Counted from the first letter of the stretch, positions 14,522-24,560 are shown. The stretch: DNA of 64,000 nucleotides from Haemophilus sp. CCUG 60358 (GCF_001679485.1 NZ_LZOZ01000009.1:38145-102144); one strand, 5' to 3'. Made by a program: numbers and translations. Notes: generated from the letters alone by a model not told the origin.

Positions 14522-16036
14522 ATGTTTGGTTTAGACCCAACACTTATTACTTTTAGTATTTATATTTTCGGCATGATTTTAATCGGCGTTCTTGCCTATT
14601 ATTATACAAACAATTTATCCGATTACATCTTAGGTGGCCGTAAACTCGGAAGTTTTGTGACAGCCATGTCTGCTGGCGCATCTGATATGTCAGGCTGGCT
14701 ATTGATGGGCTTGCCAGGTGCGGTATATGTATCTGGTTTAGTAGAAGGTTGGATCGCCATTGGTTTAATCTTCGGGGCTTATTTTAACTGGTTACTCGTG
14801 GCGGGCCGTTTACGGATCTATACCGAATTTAACAACAATGCGCTCACATTACCGGAATATTTCCACCATCGCTTTGGCACATCACATAATCTCTTAAAAA
14901 TTGTGTCTGCATCAATCATCTTAGTATTCTTCACGATTTATTGTGCTTCAGGTGTGGTTGCGGGTGCTAAATTATTCCAAAACCTATTCTCAGTGGACTA
15001 CTCCACCGCCATTTGGTACGGCGCATTAGCGACGATTATTTATACCTTTATCGGTGGATTTTTAGCGGTGAGTTGGACTGATACCATTCAAGCTACTTTG
15101 ATGATTTTTGCCTTAATTTTAACGCCACTCTTCATCTTTTTAAGTTTGGGCGATACATCACAATTTACGGAAGTACTCCATCAAGCTGAAATCGCAGCGA
15201 ATAAAGACTTCACCGATTTATTCACGGCGACCACACCATTAGGTTTATTAAGTTTAGCCGCTTGGGGCTTAGGTTATTTTGGTCAACCGCATATCCTTGC
15301 GCGTTTTATGGCGGCTTATTCGGTGAAATCATTAATTAAAGCACGCCGCATCAGTATGACATGGATGGTGATTTGCTTAGCAGGTGCTATCAGTATCGGT
15401 TTCTTCGGTATCCCTTATTTCTTTGCGAATCCTGATGTTGCGAGCGTAGTAAATAATGAACCAGAACAAGTATTTATTGAACTGGCTAAATTGCTCTTTA
15501 ATCCATGGATTGCCGGTATTCTGCTTTCTGCAATTTTGGCAGCGGTAATGAGTACACTTTCTGCACAATTATTAATTTCTTCAAGCTCTATCACTGAAGA
15601 TTTTTATAAAGGGTTTATTCGTCCAAACGCCGCTGAAAAAGAATTAGTTTGGTTAGGTCGTGCAATGGTTTTAGTTATTGCCGCTATCGCCATTTGGATT
15701 GCGCAAGATGAAAACAGCAAAGTACTAAAACTCGTTGAATTCGCATGGGCAGGCTTTGGTTCTGCATTTGGTCCTGTGGTGCTTTTCTCCTTATTCTGGA
15801 AACGCATGACTTCATCAGCGGCGATGGCGGGCATGGTTGTTGGCGCAGTAGTTGTCTTTGCTTGGAAACCCGTGATTCCCCAAACCAGTGAGTGGTTTAA
15901 TGTTTATGAAATGATCCCTGGATTTGCTCTCGCTAGCCTAGCAATTATTGTGGTTTCTCTTCTGTCTGGAGAACCGGAAAATGAAGTTAAAGAAACTTTT
16001 GAGAAAGCCGAAAAAGCCTATAAGGAAGCAAAATAA
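14522..16036 (+). CDS. putP: Sodium/proline symporter
   Basis: This encodes 504 residues from the ATG at 14522 (TGGGG ribosome site). It is a sodium:solute symporter family protein with about 13 membrane helices. The match to E. coli PutP is close throughout, for example [18 protein letters not shown] (about residues 50-67), [14 protein letters not shown] at the start, [16 protein letters not shown] (about 180-195), [18 protein letters not shown], and [20 protein letters not shown]. It imports proline with Na+. Its stop overlaps the cmoB start (TAATG), so the two are probably co-transcribed. Confidence 0.95.
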   Translation: MFGLDPTLITFSIYIFGMILIGVLAYYYTNNLSDYILGGRKLGSFVTAMSAGASDMSGWLLMGLPGAVYVSGLVEGWIAIGLIFGAYFNWLLVAGRLRIYTEFNNNALTLPEYFHHRFGTSHNLLKIVSASIILVFFTIYCASGVVAGAKLFQNLFSVDYSTAIWYGALATIIYTFIGGFLAVSWTDTIQATLMIFALILTPLFIFLSLGDTSQFTEVLHQAEIAANKDFTDLFTATTPLGLLSLAAWGLGYFGQPHILARFMAAYSVKSLIKARRISMTWMVICLAGAISIGFFGIPYFFANPDVASVVNNEPEQVFIELAKLLFNPWIAGILLSAILAAVMSTLSAQLLISSSSITEDFYKGFIRPNAAEKELVWLGRAMVLVIAAIAIWIAQDENSKVLKLVEFAWAGFGSAFGPVVLFSLFWKRMTSSAAMAGMVVGAVVVFAWKPVIPQTSEWFNVYEMIPGFALASLAIIVVSLLSGEPENEVKETFEKAEKAYKEAK

Positions 16037-17001
16037 TGATTGATTTTCGTCCTTTTTATCAGCAAATTGCCACCACCAATTTATCGGCTTGGCTAGAAAC
16101 GTTGCCTTTGCAATTAAAAGAATGGGAAAAACAAACCCATGGTGATTATGCCAAATGGTCAAAAATCGTGGACTTTCTCCCTGATTTACAGGCAGATACT
16201 ATTGATTTAAAAAATGCCGTGAAATCTGACCGCACTTCCCCACTTTCGGAAGGCGAAAAACAACGCATTATCCATCATTTGAAGCAATTGATGCCGTGGC
16301 GAAAAGGACCTTATCATTTATTTGATATTCACGTGGATTGCGAATGGCGTTCTGATTTCAAATGGGATCGTGTTTTGCCTCATCTTGCGCCATTAAAAGA
16401 TCGTACCATTTTAGATGTGGGCTGCGGTAGCGGCTACCATATGTGGCGCATGGTTGGTGAAGGTGCAAAAATGGTGGTGGGTATTGATCCAACCGAACTT
16501 TTCCTTTGCCAATTTGAAGCCGTTCGAAAATTATTAAATAACGATCGCCGAGCTAATTTAATCCCACTAGGTATTGAAGAAATGCAACCACTTGCAGCAT
16601 TTGATACGGTATTCTCAATGGGTGTGCTCTATCACCGTAAATCACCGCTTGATCATCTCACTCAACTAAAAAATCAATTAGTAAAAGGTGGCGAGCTCGT
16701 CTTAGAAACCTTAGTAGTTGATGGCGATGTCAATACGGTATTAGTACCTTCAGATCGCTATGCAAAAATGAAGAACGTGTATTTTATTCCTTCTGTTGCT
16801 GCACTCATTAATTGGTTGGAAAAAGTCGGCTTTACTAATGTGCGTTGTGTAGATGTCGCCACCACAACATTAGAAGAACAACGTAAAACTGATTGGTTAG
16901 AAAATGAAAGTTTGATTGATTTCTTAGATCCAAACGATCACTGTAAAACCATCGAAGGCTATCAAGCCCCAACTCGTGCAGTGATTTTAGCCAATAAATA
17001 A
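16036..17001 (+). CDS. cmoB: tRNA U34 carboxymethyltransferase
   Basis: This encodes 321 residues, near E. coli CmoB (323). Its N-terminal region carries a WRKGPY/LF element with [17 protein letters not shown] near residue 100; the SAM-binding motif [15 protein letters not shown] lies near 127-140 and [15 protein letters not shown] near 195. CmoB uses carboxy-SAM to turn ho5U34 into cmo5U34 in tRNAs that read several codons. The gene is intact. It is coupled to putP by a one-base overlap, and an IS element lies 16 bases after its stop, probably where its terminator used to be. Confidence 0.95.
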   Translation: MIDFRPFYQQIATTNLSAWLETLPLQLKEWEKQTHGDYAKWSKIVDFLPDLQADTIDLKNAVKSDRTSPLSEGEKQRIIHHLKQLMPWRKGPYHLFDIHVDCEWRSDFKWDRVLPHLAPLKDRTILDVGCGSGYHMWRMVGEGAKMVVGIDPTELFLCQFEAVRKLLNNDRRANLIPLGIEEMQPLAAFDTVFSMGVLYHRKSPLDHLTQLKNQLVKGGELVLETLVVDGDVNTVLVPSDRYAKMKNVYFIPSVAALINWLEKVGFTNVRCVDVATTTLEEQRKTDWLENESLIDFLDPNDHCKTIEGYQAPTRAVILANK

Positions 17002-17048
17002 ATACTTTAATAAAAAGTGATCTGCCCCCCAAAAGTTGGACAGGTTAG

Positions 17049-17855
17049 TTAACTTAAATATTGAGCTCGGTATTGCACTGGGCTCAATCCTCTTAAACCA
17101 AGTTTAATTCGTTTTTGGTTGTAATACACTAAATATTCTTCAATTTCAGCCTGTAATTCAGCAATTGAATGATAAGTCCGAGAGTAAAAGCACTCTGATT
17201 TTAATATTGCAAAAAAGCTTTCAATCACCGCATTATCGTAGCAATTTCCTCGGCGGCTCATACTTTGAACCGCTTTACCCTCCAACATTTTCACCCATTC
17301 CGCCGTGCCATACAATACGCCTTGGTCGCTATGAATAATCGGGCACTCTATCGGTTTAATTCGACTAAGTCCTTGTTCTAACATCTTTTTTACCAATGAA
17401 AATTTGGGGCGTGTTGCAAAGTTATAGGCAATCACTTCTCGGTTAGCCAAGTCCATCAACGGTGAAAAATAAAGCTTTTCTTGCCCAACATGAAATTCCG
17501 TTACATCCGTTACCCATTTTTGATTGAGTGCCGTTGCTATAAAATCACGATTCAGTAAATTCGGGGCTATATGCGATGTTTTTCCACGTTTTCCATGTCT
17601 TTTCTTGCGTAAAATGGAATGAATACCTAACTCGTTCATCAGCTTTAACACCGTTTTATGATTCAAATTAAAACCCATTTGGCGTAATTTAAACGTCATG
17701 GGGCGATAACCATCTCGTTTTCTGTTCTTTTTATACAGCGATAAGATAGCCTCTTTTACCTCGTGATAATTTCGCTTAATCTCTTTATAGTAAAAGCTTG
17801 AGCGAGGCATTTTAGCCACATGAAGTAAATCATTTAACGCGTGGTCCGGCTTCAA
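17049..17855 (-). CDS. IS3-family transposase OrfB (integrase domain)
   Basis: This encodes 268 residues with a helical N-terminal region (HTH_21-like, with RRDGYRPMTFKLR-type motif KKNRKRDGYRPMTF) and the rve integrase core. The DDE triad is visible: D in WVTDVTEFHVG (about residue 116), D in IIHSDQGVLYG (about 177), E in NAVIESFFAILKSE (about 212). It is made as a fusion with OrfA by a -1 shift (see the slippery site at 17872-17878). No stops or gaps are seen, so it appears functional. Confidence 0.92.
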   Translation of the reverse strand: MKPDHALNDLLHVAKMPRSSFYYKEIKRNYHEVKEAILSLYKKNRKRDGYRPMTFKLRQMGFNLNHKTVLKLMNELGIHSILRKKRHGKRGKTSHIAPNLLNRDFIATALNQKWVTDVTEFHVGQEKLYFSPLMDLANREVIAYNFATRPKFSLVKKMLEQGLSRIKPIECPIIHSDQGVLYGTAEWVKMLEGKAVQSMSRRGNCYDNAVIESFFAILKSECFYSRTYHSIAELQAEIEEYLVYYNQKRIKLGLRGLSPVQYRAQYLS

Positions 17856-18226
17856 TCTTTCAATGATTTTTCTTTTTTCTGTCGTTGTTTTTGACGGTCG
17901 AGCGCCTCCAACTCCTTTAGATAAGCGATCTCCGCACGAGCCAAGGCGAGCTCTCGTTGTAACTTTTTAAACGCTTTAGGTGAAAAGTCTGTGGTTTCCG
18001 GAATTTCAATGTCTTTCTTTTTCATCTTTGGCTTCACTATTTTCGGTGTTTGAAGGTTTGTGTGAGGCGATTTTACGCCATCAAGCCCTCTTTCCCGAAA
18101 TGCTTTTAGCCAATAAATGACGAGAGTGTGGGAAATTTTATGAAGTTTAGCCACCTCACGGATACCATAATCCTGTTCGGTGACGAGTTTGATAATTTTC
18201 AAACGAAATTGATAATAATAGGACAT
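17852..18226 (-). CDS. IS3-family transposase OrfA (helix-turn-helix)
   Basis: This encodes 124 residues from the ATG at 18226. The N-terminal half is a helix-turn-helix (IREVAKLHKISHTLVIYWLKAF) that binds the terminal repeats. The C-terminal half, with LQRELALARAEIAYLKELEAL, is a leucine-zipper-like coiled coil. It ends 4 bases into OrfB in the -1 frame. Confidence 0.9.
   Translation of the reverse strand: MSYYYQFRLKIIKLVTEQDYGIREVAKLHKISHTLVIYWLKAFRERGLDGVKSPHTNLQTPKIVKPKMKKKDIEIPETTDFSPKAFKKLQRELALARAEIAYLKELEALDRQKQRQKKEKSLKD
17872..17878 (-). promoter_or_regulatory. Programmed -1 frameshift site of the IS
   Basis: AAAAAAG on the minus strand, eight codons before the OrfA stop, in the overlap that precedes OrfB. 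This A6G heptamer is the usual slippery site for making OrfAB transposase in IS3 elements. Confidence 0.7.
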
Positions 18227-18392
18227 AATCTGCACCTCAAAATAGGTGTCCAGATTTTGGGGTGCAGATCACTTTTTTCTTTACAAAGATTTACAAAAAA
18301 AGATCCTGCCTAAAAAAACATCACTTAGAAAATAAGTCATTTATTTTAAATAACTTATCTTTTGTCAATAATGTAAGTAAAAAATTTACCGC

Positions 18393-18421
18393 TTGAATTC
18401 AATTTTAAAACACTCTATCTT
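18393..18421 (+). promoter_or_regulatory. nrdA promoter
   Basis: TTGAAT (18393-18398), 17 bases, TATCTT (18416-18421). The -10 element lies inside the first NrdR box. An AT-rich inverted repeat (ATAAGT / ACTTAT) sits upstream at about 18330-18360. Confidence 0.6.
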
Positions 18422-18425
18422 GTGC
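18410..18425 (+). promoter_or_regulatory. NrdR box 1
   Basis: ACACTCTATCTTGTGC matches the NrdR consensus acaCwAtATaTwGtgt at 13 of 16 positions and covers the -10 element. Confidence 0.8.
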
Positions 18426-18441
18426 ATCGTCATTTTCCACA

Positions 18442-18457
18442 ACACTACATCTTGTGT
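18442..18457 (+). promoter_or_regulatory. NrdR box 2
   Basis: ACACTACATCTTGTGT matches the NrdR consensus at 14 of 16 positions. It starts 32 bases after box 1, three helical turns, the spacing known for cooperative NrdR repression. Confidence 0.85.
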
Positions 18458-18493
18458 TTTATTAAATTCATTTCTCTAGTAGGTTTATCTTCC

Positions 18494-20764
18494 ATGAACA
18501 AAGGATTAATGGTTACAAAGCGCGATGGTACGCTTGAACAAATCAATTTAGACAAAATTCACCGTGTGATTACTTGGGCGGCTGAAGGCTTGGAAAACGT
18601 GTCTGTTTCTCAAGTTGAATTGCGTTCTCATATTCAATTTTATGAAGGCATTCGAACTTCAGACATTCACGAAACCATTATTAAAGCAGCTGCAGATTTA
18701 ATCAGCAAAGATACGCCAGATTATCAATTTTTGGCGGCTCGCTTAGCGATTTTCCATTTACGTAAAAAAGCCTACGGTCATTTTGATCCCCCTCGTTTAT
18801 ACGATCACGTCAAAAAATTAGTACGCATGGGAAAATATGATCATGCGTTATTGGATGATTATACTCGTGAAGAATGGGACACAATGGACGGATTCATCGA
18901 CCATTGGCGTGATATGACGTTCTCTTATGCTGCCGTGAAACAACTAGAAGGTAAGTATTTAGTTCAAAACCGTGTGACAGGAGAAATCTACGAGTCTGCA
19001 CAATTTCTCTATTTACTGGTTGCCGCAAGTTTATTCTCTAAATATCCAAAAGAAACACGTTTGGACTATGTAAAACGTTTCTACGATGCAACATCTACCT
19101 TCAAAATATCCTTACCAACGCCAATTATGGCTGGAGTTCGCACACCAACTCGTCAGTTCAGCTCTTGCGTATTAATTGAATGTGATGATAGCTTAGATTC
19201 AATTAATGCAACGGCATCAGCTATTGTAAAATATGTTTCACAACGTGCGGGGATTGGTATCAATGCAGGTGCAATTCGTGCATTAGGCAGTGAGATTCGT
19301 GGCGGTGAAGCATTCCATACGGGTTGTATTCCATTCTATAAATATTTCCAAACCGCAGTGAAATCTTGCTCACAAGGTGGCGTTCGTGGCGGTGCAGCGA
19401 CACTTTATTACCCAATTTGGCACTTAGAAGCAGAAAGCTTACTTGTGTTAAAAAATAACCGTGGTGTAGAGGACAACCGTGTTCGTCATATGGATTATGG
19501 CGTCCAATTAAACAAATTAATGTATCAACGCTTAATTAAAGGTGGTGAGATTACTTTATTTAGTCCATCAGATGTACCTGGACTTTATGAAGCATTCTTT
19601 GCGGATCAAGACAAATTTGAAGAACTGTACGTAAAATACGAACAAGATCCGACTATCCGTAAACGCACCGTTAAAGCCGTTGAGATTTTCTCTTTATTAA
19701 TGCAAGAACGTGCATCAACAGGCCGTATCTACATTCAAAACGTAGACCACTGTAATACTCACTCTCCGTTTGATCCACAAGTGGCACCAGTTCGCCAATC
19801 TAATTTATGTTTAGAAATCGCGTTACCAACGAAACCACTTCAGCACATTAATGATGAAAATGGAGAAATCGCACTTTGTACCCTTTCCGCATTTAACTTA
19901 GGTAAAATTGAAAACTTAGATGAATTGGAAGAACTTGCCGATCTTGCTGTGCGTTCACTTGATGCATTATTAGATTATCAAGATTACCCTGTTGTGGCGG
20001 CAAAACGTAGTTCACTTGCTCGTCGTGCATTAGGTATCGGTGTAATTAACTATGCTTATTATCTTGCGAAAAATCGTGTTCGTTATTCTGATGGTTCAGC
20101 TAACGATTTAACTCACCGCACTTTTGAAGCCATTCAATATTATTTATTGAAAGCCTCTATGAACTTAGCAAAAGAGCAAGGTGCTTGCGAATACTTCAAT
20201 GAAACCACTTATGCAAAAGGCATTTTGCCTATTGATACCTATAAGAAAGATTTAGATGCCTTAACACAAGAGCCATTACATTATGATTGGGAAACCTTGC
20301 GTAAAGATATTCAAGAATTTGGTTTACGTAACTCAACATTAACCGCCTTAATGCCATCAGAAACCTCATCGCAAATTTCAAATGCGACTAATGGTATCGA
20401 GCCACCGCGTGGTCATGTAAGTATTAAAGCGTCAAAAGATGGTATCCTAAAACAAGTTGTACCTGAGTACGAAAACTTAAGCGACAACTACGAATTACTT
20501 TGGGATATCCCAAGCAATGACGGATACTTACATTTAGTCGGTATTATGCAAAAATTTGTAGACCAAGCGATCTCCGCCAACACCAACTACGATCCAAAAC
20601 GTTTTGAAGATGGTAAAGTACCGATGAAAGTGTTGTTAAAAGATCTTTTAACCGCTTACAAATATGGTTTAAAAACCCTTTACTATCAAAACACCCGTGA
20701 TGGTGCAGAAGATGCTCAAGAAGATCTTGATGACGGCTGTGCTGGTGGCGCGTGTAAGATTTAA
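18494..20764 (+). CDS. nrdA: Ribonucleoside-diphosphate reductase class Ia, large subunit
   Basis: This encodes 756 residues from the ATG at 18494 (TAGTAGG site), aligning with the E. coli NrdA start; a longer frame begins in NrdR box DNA. The N-terminal ATP-cone (LMVTKRDGTLEQINLDKIHRV, in part) gives dATP allosteric control. Active-site residues are present: the redox Cys in RQFSSCVLIE, the SNLCLE triad (Asn, thiyl Cys, Glu) near residue 437, and Cys in ALCTLSAF. The C-terminal shuttle pair is CAGGACKI. It reduces NDPs to dNDPs with NrdB. The TIR-domain gene, not nrdB, follows it by 17 bases. Confidence 0.96.
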   Translation: MNKGLMVTKRDGTLEQINLDKIHRVITWAAEGLENVSVSQVELRSHIQFYEGIRTSDIHETIIKAAADLISKDTPDYQFLAARLAIFHLRKKAYGHFDPPRLYDHVKKLVRMGKYDHALLDDYTREEWDTMDGFIDHWRDMTFSYAAVKQLEGKYLVQNRVTGEIYESAQFLYLLVAASLFSKYPKETRLDYVKRFYDATSTFKISLPTPIMAGVRTPTRQFSSCVLIECDDSLDSINATASAIVKYVSQRAGIGINAGAIRALGSEIRGGEAFHTGCIPFYKYFQTAVKSCSQGGVRGGAATLYYPIWHLEAESLLVLKNNRGVEDNRVRHMDYGVQLNKLMYQRLIKGGEITLFSPSDVPGLYEAFFADQDKFEELYVKYEQDPTIRKRTVKAVEIFSLLMQERASTGRIYIQNVDHCNTHSPFDPQVAPVRQSNLCLEIALPTKPLQHINDENGEIALCTLSAFNLGKIENLDELEELADLAVRSLDALLDYQDYPVVAAKRSSLARRALGIGVINYAYYLAKNRVRYSDGSANDLTHRTFEAIQYYLLKASMNLAKEQGACEYFNETTYAKGILPIDTYKKDLDALTQEPLHYDWETLRKDIQEFGLRNSTLTALMPSETSSQISNATNGIEPPRGHVSIKASKDGILKQVVPEYENLSDNYELLWDIPSNDGYLHLVGIMQKFVDQAISANTNYDPKRFEDGKVPMKVLLKDLLTAYKYGLKTLYYQNTRDGAEDAQEDLDDGCAGGACKI

Positions 20765-20781
20765 AATTATAGGGAAAAACT

Positions 20782-21540
20782 ATGAAAGTTTTTTTAAGTT
20801 GGTCTGGTGAACGGAGTAAGGCTGTAGCTGAATTACTGAATGAATGGCTATGCTGCGTAATACAAGCAGCTCGCCCTTGGGTTTCAACTAGAGATTTAGA
20901 TCGGGGTTCTCTTTGGTTTAGCGAAATAAATGATCAATTTAAGGATACAAGTGTAGGGATTATATGCCTAACACAAGAGAATAGAGTTCGTCCTTGGATT
21001 TTGTTTGAAGCAGGTGCTTTAGCAAAAGGACTATCTACCGCTAGGGTATGTACATTACTTATTGATCTAGAGCCTAAGGATGTTGAAGATCCCCTTGCTC
21101 AGTTTAATCATACATCCCCTACGGAAGAAAGTATGTTTAATTTAGTCAGAACATTAAATACTGCTCTAGGTGTAAATGGACTAGATCCTAGAGTTCTCGA
21201 GCAAGTTTTTGAAACTTATTGGCCTCAGTTTGATAAAAAGTTTAAAGATATAGTCAAAAATATAAAAGATATTTCTTCAGCTAAACCAAGGGCTAAGGAT
21301 GACTTACTAGGAGAAATATTAGAAAACACTCGCCTATTAAATAATAGAATTAGACGTTTAGAACGTGCTCAAGAGGAGTTTCCAATAAAACAAAACATTA
21401 AAAATCTTATTGAATATAAATTAGCTCGTGGTAACTCAAGAGAAAATATTATTGAAGAATTGAGAAGTAGAGTTCCAATACAAATAATTAATGAAATTCT
21501 AGGAAAACTTGAGTCAAAGAATACAATTACTGAGGAATAG
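20782..21540 (+). CDS. TIR-domain protein inserted between nrdA and nrdB
   Basis: This encodes 252 residues. Residues 1-130 form a TIR-like fold: [20 protein letters not shown] (first strand and helix), [18 protein letters not shown] (box-2-like BB-loop region), [14 protein letters not shown], and W72-ILFE76AGALAK, where E76 is in the position of the catalytic glutamate of TIR NAD-hydrolases. Residues about 140-200 are helical with a coiled-coil stretch ([16 protein letters not shown]) and the last 50 residues are a small helical domain. There is no membrane segment. It is 17 bp after nrdA and 10 bp before nrdB, so it must share their transcript. Unlike its neighbours it uses AGA, ATA and CTA codons freely and has no uptake sequence, consistent with horizontal arrival. 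NAD cleavage in anti-phage defence is inferred from the family, not shown. Confidence 0.85.
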   Translation: MKVFLSWSGERSKAVAELLNEWLCCVIQAARPWVSTRDLDRGSLWFSEINDQFKDTSVGIICLTQENRVRPWILFEAGALAKGLSTARVCTLLIDLEPKDVEDPLAQFNHTSPTEESMFNLVRTLNTALGVNGLDPRVLEQVFETYWPQFDKKFKDIVKNIKDISSAKPRAKDDLLGEILENTRLLNNRIRRLERAQEEFPIKQNIKNLIEYKLARGNSRENIIEELRSRVPIQIINEILGKLESKNTITEE

Positions 21541-21550
21541 GAAAACAAAA

Positions 21551-22681
21551 ATGGCATACACCACTTTCTCACAAACCAAAAACGACCAATTAAAAGAGCC
21601 TATGTTCTTTGGTCAAAACGTTAACGTTGCACGTTACGATCAACAAAAATATGAGACATTTGAAAAGCTCATTGAAAAACAACTTTCTTTCTTCTGGCGT
21701 CCGGAAGAAGTAGATGTGTCGCAAGACCGTATCGACTATGCCGCGTTACCTGAGCATGAAAAACATATTTTCATCAGTAACTTAAAATATCAAACCTTAT
21801 TAGATTCTATTCAAGGTCGTAGCCCGAACGTTGCATTATTACCGTTAGTATCTATTCCTGAATTAGAAACTTGGATTGAGACTTGGACCTTCTCTGAAAC
21901 TATCCACTCTCGTTCTTACACACACATTATTCGCAACATTGTGAATGATCCATCTATCGTGTTTGATGACATCGTGACGAACGAAGAAATCATCAAACGT
22001 GCACGTGATATTTCTTCTTACTACGATGATTTAATTCGTGATAGCCAACTTTACAGCCTATATGGTGAAGGTACTTACACGGTAGATGGTAAAGAATGTG
22101 TGGTGACATTACGTAATCTTAAAAAACAACTTTATCTTTGCTTGATGAGTGTGAACGCACTTGAAGCAATTCGTTTCTATGTATCGTTTGCTTGCTCGTT
22201 TGCCTTTGCAGAGCGTCAATTAATGGAAGGTAATGCAAAAATCATTAAATTTATCGCACGTGATGAAGCCTTACACTTAACTGGTACACAGCACATTTTA
22301 AACATTATGGCTGCAGGTCAAGATGATCCTGAAATGGCAGAAATTGCGGAAGAATGTAAACAAGAAGCCTATGATTTATTCTTAGCCGCAGCAGAGCAGG
22401 AAAAAGAATGGGCGGATTACTTGTTCAAAGACGGTTCAATGATTGGTTTGAACAAAGATATTTTGGTGCAATACGTGGAATACATCACCAATATCCGTAT
22501 GCAAGCTGTAGGTCTTCCATTACCATTTGGCGCGCGTTCGAACCCAATTCCATGGATTAACGCATGGCTTGTTTCTGACAACGTACAAGTCGCACCACAA
22601 GAAGTCGAAGTGAGTTCTTACCTTGTTGGTCAAATTGACTCTAAAGTCGATACCAATGATTTCGGTGATTTCGATCTTTAA
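21551..22681 (+). CDS. nrdB: Ribonucleoside-diphosphate reductase class Ia, small subunit
   Basis: This encodes 376 residues, as in E. coli (376). I chose the ATG at 21551 ([12 protein letters not shown]), which aligns with other NrdB proteins; the ribosome site GAGGAATAGG lies in the last codons of the TIR gene. Iron ligands and radical residue are visible: [11 protein letters not shown] gives Glu, His and the radical Tyr, [12 protein letters not shown] gives Glu and His, and [12 protein letters not shown] has the upstream region before the first Asp. The C-terminal tail [11 protein letters not shown] binds NrdA. It makes the diferric-tyrosyl radical. Confidence 0.96.
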   Translation: MAYTTFSQTKNDQLKEPMFFGQNVNVARYDQQKYETFEKLIEKQLSFFWRPEEVDVSQDRIDYAALPEHEKHIFISNLKYQTLLDSIQGRSPNVALLPLVSIPELETWIETWTFSETIHSRSYTHIIRNIVNDPSIVFDDIVTNEEIIKRARDISSYYDDLIRDSQLYSLYGEGTYTVDGKECVVTLRNLKKQLYLCLMSVNALEAIRFYVSFACSFAFAERQLMEGNAKIIKFIARDEALHLTGTQHILNIMAAGQDDPEMAEIAEECKQEAYDLFLAAAEQEKEWADYLFKDGSMIGLNKDILVQYVEYITNIRMQAVGLPLPFGARSNPIPWINAWLVSDNVQVAPQEVEVSSYLVGQIDSKVDTNDFGDFDL

Positions 22682-22696
22682 TTAATCATTCTACGC

Positions 22697-22753
22697 AAAG
22701 GGCGGTCAGCATTTTCAGAGTTTAAAACCTTTGGAAAATTGACCGCTCTTTTT
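22697..22753 (+). terminator. Terminator of the nrd operon
   Basis: AAAGGGCGGTCA pairs with TGACCGCTCTTTTT with a large loop; it looks like a decayed uptake-sequence pair (GGGCGGT for GTGCGGT). Confidence 0.6.
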
Positions 22754-22874
22754 GTTTGTATGAATATCAAGACATGATGATAAACATTTTGATTAAAAAA
22801 ATAGCACAATTTTGCTTTCCTGCATTTATCACCAACACTTTCCCTATAAAACAGATGACTTCATTAAAAAAGGC

Positions 22875-22903
22875 TTAACAAAAAACAATGCTATGGGTAG
22901 AAT
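22875..22903 (+). promoter_or_regulatory. lysS promoter
   Basis: TTAACA (22875-22880), 17 bases, TAGAAT (22898-22903), about 60 bases before the lysS start. The remaining 22754-22874 interval shows nothing else. Confidence 0.6.
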
Positions 22904-22965
22904 AGAAGAAACCTTTTTATTTTCAATAAATCACATTCTAATTACAAACTAGCGAGGTAAAGGAT

Positions 22966-24474
22966 ATGTCAGAACAAGAAGTGAAAGAATTAGATCTCAA
23001 TGGTGAAATGCTCGTTCGCCGTGAAAAATTAGCCGCATTACGTGCAAAAGGTAATGCGTTCCCGAATCAATTCCGTCGTGACTCCCTTGCTCAAGATTTA
23101 CATGATAAGTACGAAGCCGAAGATGGCGAAGTATTAAAAGAAAAAGCCATTGAAGTTGCCGTTGCTGGTCGTATTATGACCCGTCGTGCAATGGGTAAAG
23201 CTACCTTTATTACCTTGCAAGATATGAGCGGCAAAATCCAGTTATATGTTGCTCGTGATAACCTTCCTGAAGGCGTTTATGCTGAAGATGTAGGTAACTG
23301 GGATTTAGGTGATATCATTGGGGTGAAAGGTACACTTTTCAAAACCAAAACCAATGAATTAACCATTAAAACAACGGAAGTTCAACTTTTAACCAAAGCG
23401 CTTCGTCCATTACCAAACAAATTCCATGGTTTAACAGACATGGAAGCGCGTTACCGCCAACGTTACTTAGATTTAATTTCTAATGAAGAATCTCGCCGCA
23501 CATTTATTATTCGTTCAAAAGTGATTGCGGGTATTCGTGAATTCTTTATTTCTAAAGGCTTCATGGAAGTTGAAACTCCAATGTTACAAGTGATTCCAGG
23601 CGGTGCGTCTGCTCGTCCATTTATCACGCACCACAATGCATTAGACGTTGATATGTATCTTCGTATTGCGCCAGAACTTTACTTAAAACGTTTAGTGGTT
23701 GGTGGTTTTGAACGCGTATTCGAATTAAACCGCAACTTCCGTAATGAAGGGGTTTCTGTCCGTCATAATCCAGAATTCACCATGCTTGAATACTACCAAG
23801 CTTATGCGGATTATCATGATTTAATGGATAACACCGAAGAATTATTACGTAAATTAGCGATTGATATTCTTGGTACAACCATTGTGAAATACGGTGATTT
23901 AGAATTTGACTTTGGCAAACCATTTGAGCGTATCACATTACATGATGCAACCATTAAATATGGTGCAGATAAAGGTATCGTAAAAGAAGATCTTTATGAT
24001 TTCGATCGTGCAAAAGCAACCGCTGAACGCTTAGGTATCGAAGTACAAAAATCTTGGGGCTTAGGCTCTATCGTAAATGCGATCTTTGAAGAAGTGGCTG
24101 AACATCACTTAATTCAACCAACCTTCTTAATGGCGCATCCAGCAGAAATTTCACCACTTGCACGTCGTAATGATGAAAACCCAGAAGTGACTGATCGTTT
24201 TGAATTATTCATCGGTGGACGTGAAATTGGTAACGGCTTCTCAGAATTAAATGATGCCGAAGACCAAAACGAACGTTTTGATGCACAAGTTGCAGCGAAA
24301 GAAGCGGGTGATGATGAAGCGATGTTTAAAGATGATGACTTCGTTGTGGCACTTGAACACGGTTTACCACCAACAGCAGGTGAAGGTTTAGGTATTGACC
24401 GCTTAGCAATGCTTTATGCTAACGCGCCATCTATCCGTGATGTGATCCTCTTCCCTGCAATGCGTCAAAAATAA
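22966..24474 (+). CDS. lysS: Lysyl-tRNA synthetase, class II
   Basis: This encodes 502 residues (E. coli LysS 505). The N-terminal OB-fold anticodon-binding domain ([20 protein letters not shown], in part) covers about 60-150. The class II core has motif 1 around [26 protein letters not shown] (in part), motif 2 at [24 protein letters not shown] (in part), and motif 3 at [20 protein letters not shown] (in part). It attaches lysine to tRNA-Lys. prfB, its neighbour in E. coli, is absent here. Confidence 0.96.
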   Translation: MSEQEVKELDLNGEMLVRREKLAALRAKGNAFPNQFRRDSLAQDLHDKYEAEDGEVLKEKAIEVAVAGRIMTRRAMGKATFITLQDMSGKIQLYVARDNLPEGVYAEDVGNWDLGDIIGVKGTLFKTKTNELTIKTTEVQLLTKALRPLPNKFHGLTDMEARYRQRYLDLISNEESRRTFIIRSKVIAGIREFFISKGFMEVETPMLQVIPGGASARPFITHHNALDVDMYLRIAPELYLKRLVVGGFERVFELNRNFRNEGVSVRHNPEFTMLEYYQAYADYHDLMDNTEELLRKLAIDILGTTIVKYGDLEFDFGKPFERITLHDATIKYGADKGIVKEDLYDFDRAKATAERLGIEVQKSWGLGSIVNAIFEEVAEHHLIQPTFLMAHPAEISPLARRNDENPEVTDRFELFIGGREIGNGFSELNDAEDQNERFDAQVAAKEAGDDEAMFKDDDFVVALEHGLPPTAGEGLGIDRLAMLYANAPSIRDVILFPAMRQK

Positions 24475-24491
24475 TTAAATTAAAATAACAT

Positions 24492-24519
24492 AAAAGGAAG
24501 TCTATCGGCTTCCTTTTTT
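24492..24519 (+). terminator. lysS terminator
   Basis: GGAAG / CTTCC stem with T run. Confidence 0.75.
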
Positions 24520-24526
24520 ATTATTT

Positions 24527-24555
24527 AAAAGTGCGGTCATTTTTAACCGCACTTT
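24527..24555. terminator. Inverted uptake-sequence pair
   Basis: AAAAGTGCGGTCATTTTTAA followed by its inverted partner ending CCGCACTTT. It lies between convergent genes. Confidence 0.75.
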
Positions 24556-24560
24556 CATAA

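Larger units (their letters stand above)
17018..18271 (-). mobile_element. IS3-family (IS150-like) insertion sequence
   Basis: About 1254 bp. The ends are inverted repeats: TGATCTGCCCCCCAAAAG on the left and the complement of a TGATCTGCACCCCAAAAT-type end on the right, and both continue to a TTGGACA/CTGGACA motif. TG...CA termini and two overlapping frames fit IS3. The symmetry extends outward through AAAAAG/CTTTTT in the flanks, so no plain direct target duplication is visible; the element may have entered a palindromic uptake-sequence terminator of cmoB. Confidence 0.85.

Noticed and set aside
17852..17878. A broken (frameshifted) transposase
   Set aside because: Overlapping OrfA and OrfB with an A6G slippery site is the normal IS3 arrangement, not damage.
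18422..18493. Longer N-terminus for NrdA beginning at a GTG
   Set aside because: It would encode NrdR box 2 and lacks a ribosome site; the ATG at 18494 aligns with E. coli NrdA.
21509..21550. Longer N-terminus for NrdB overlapping the TIR gene
   Set aside because: MAYTTFS at 21551 is the conserved start, and the ribosome site precedes it.
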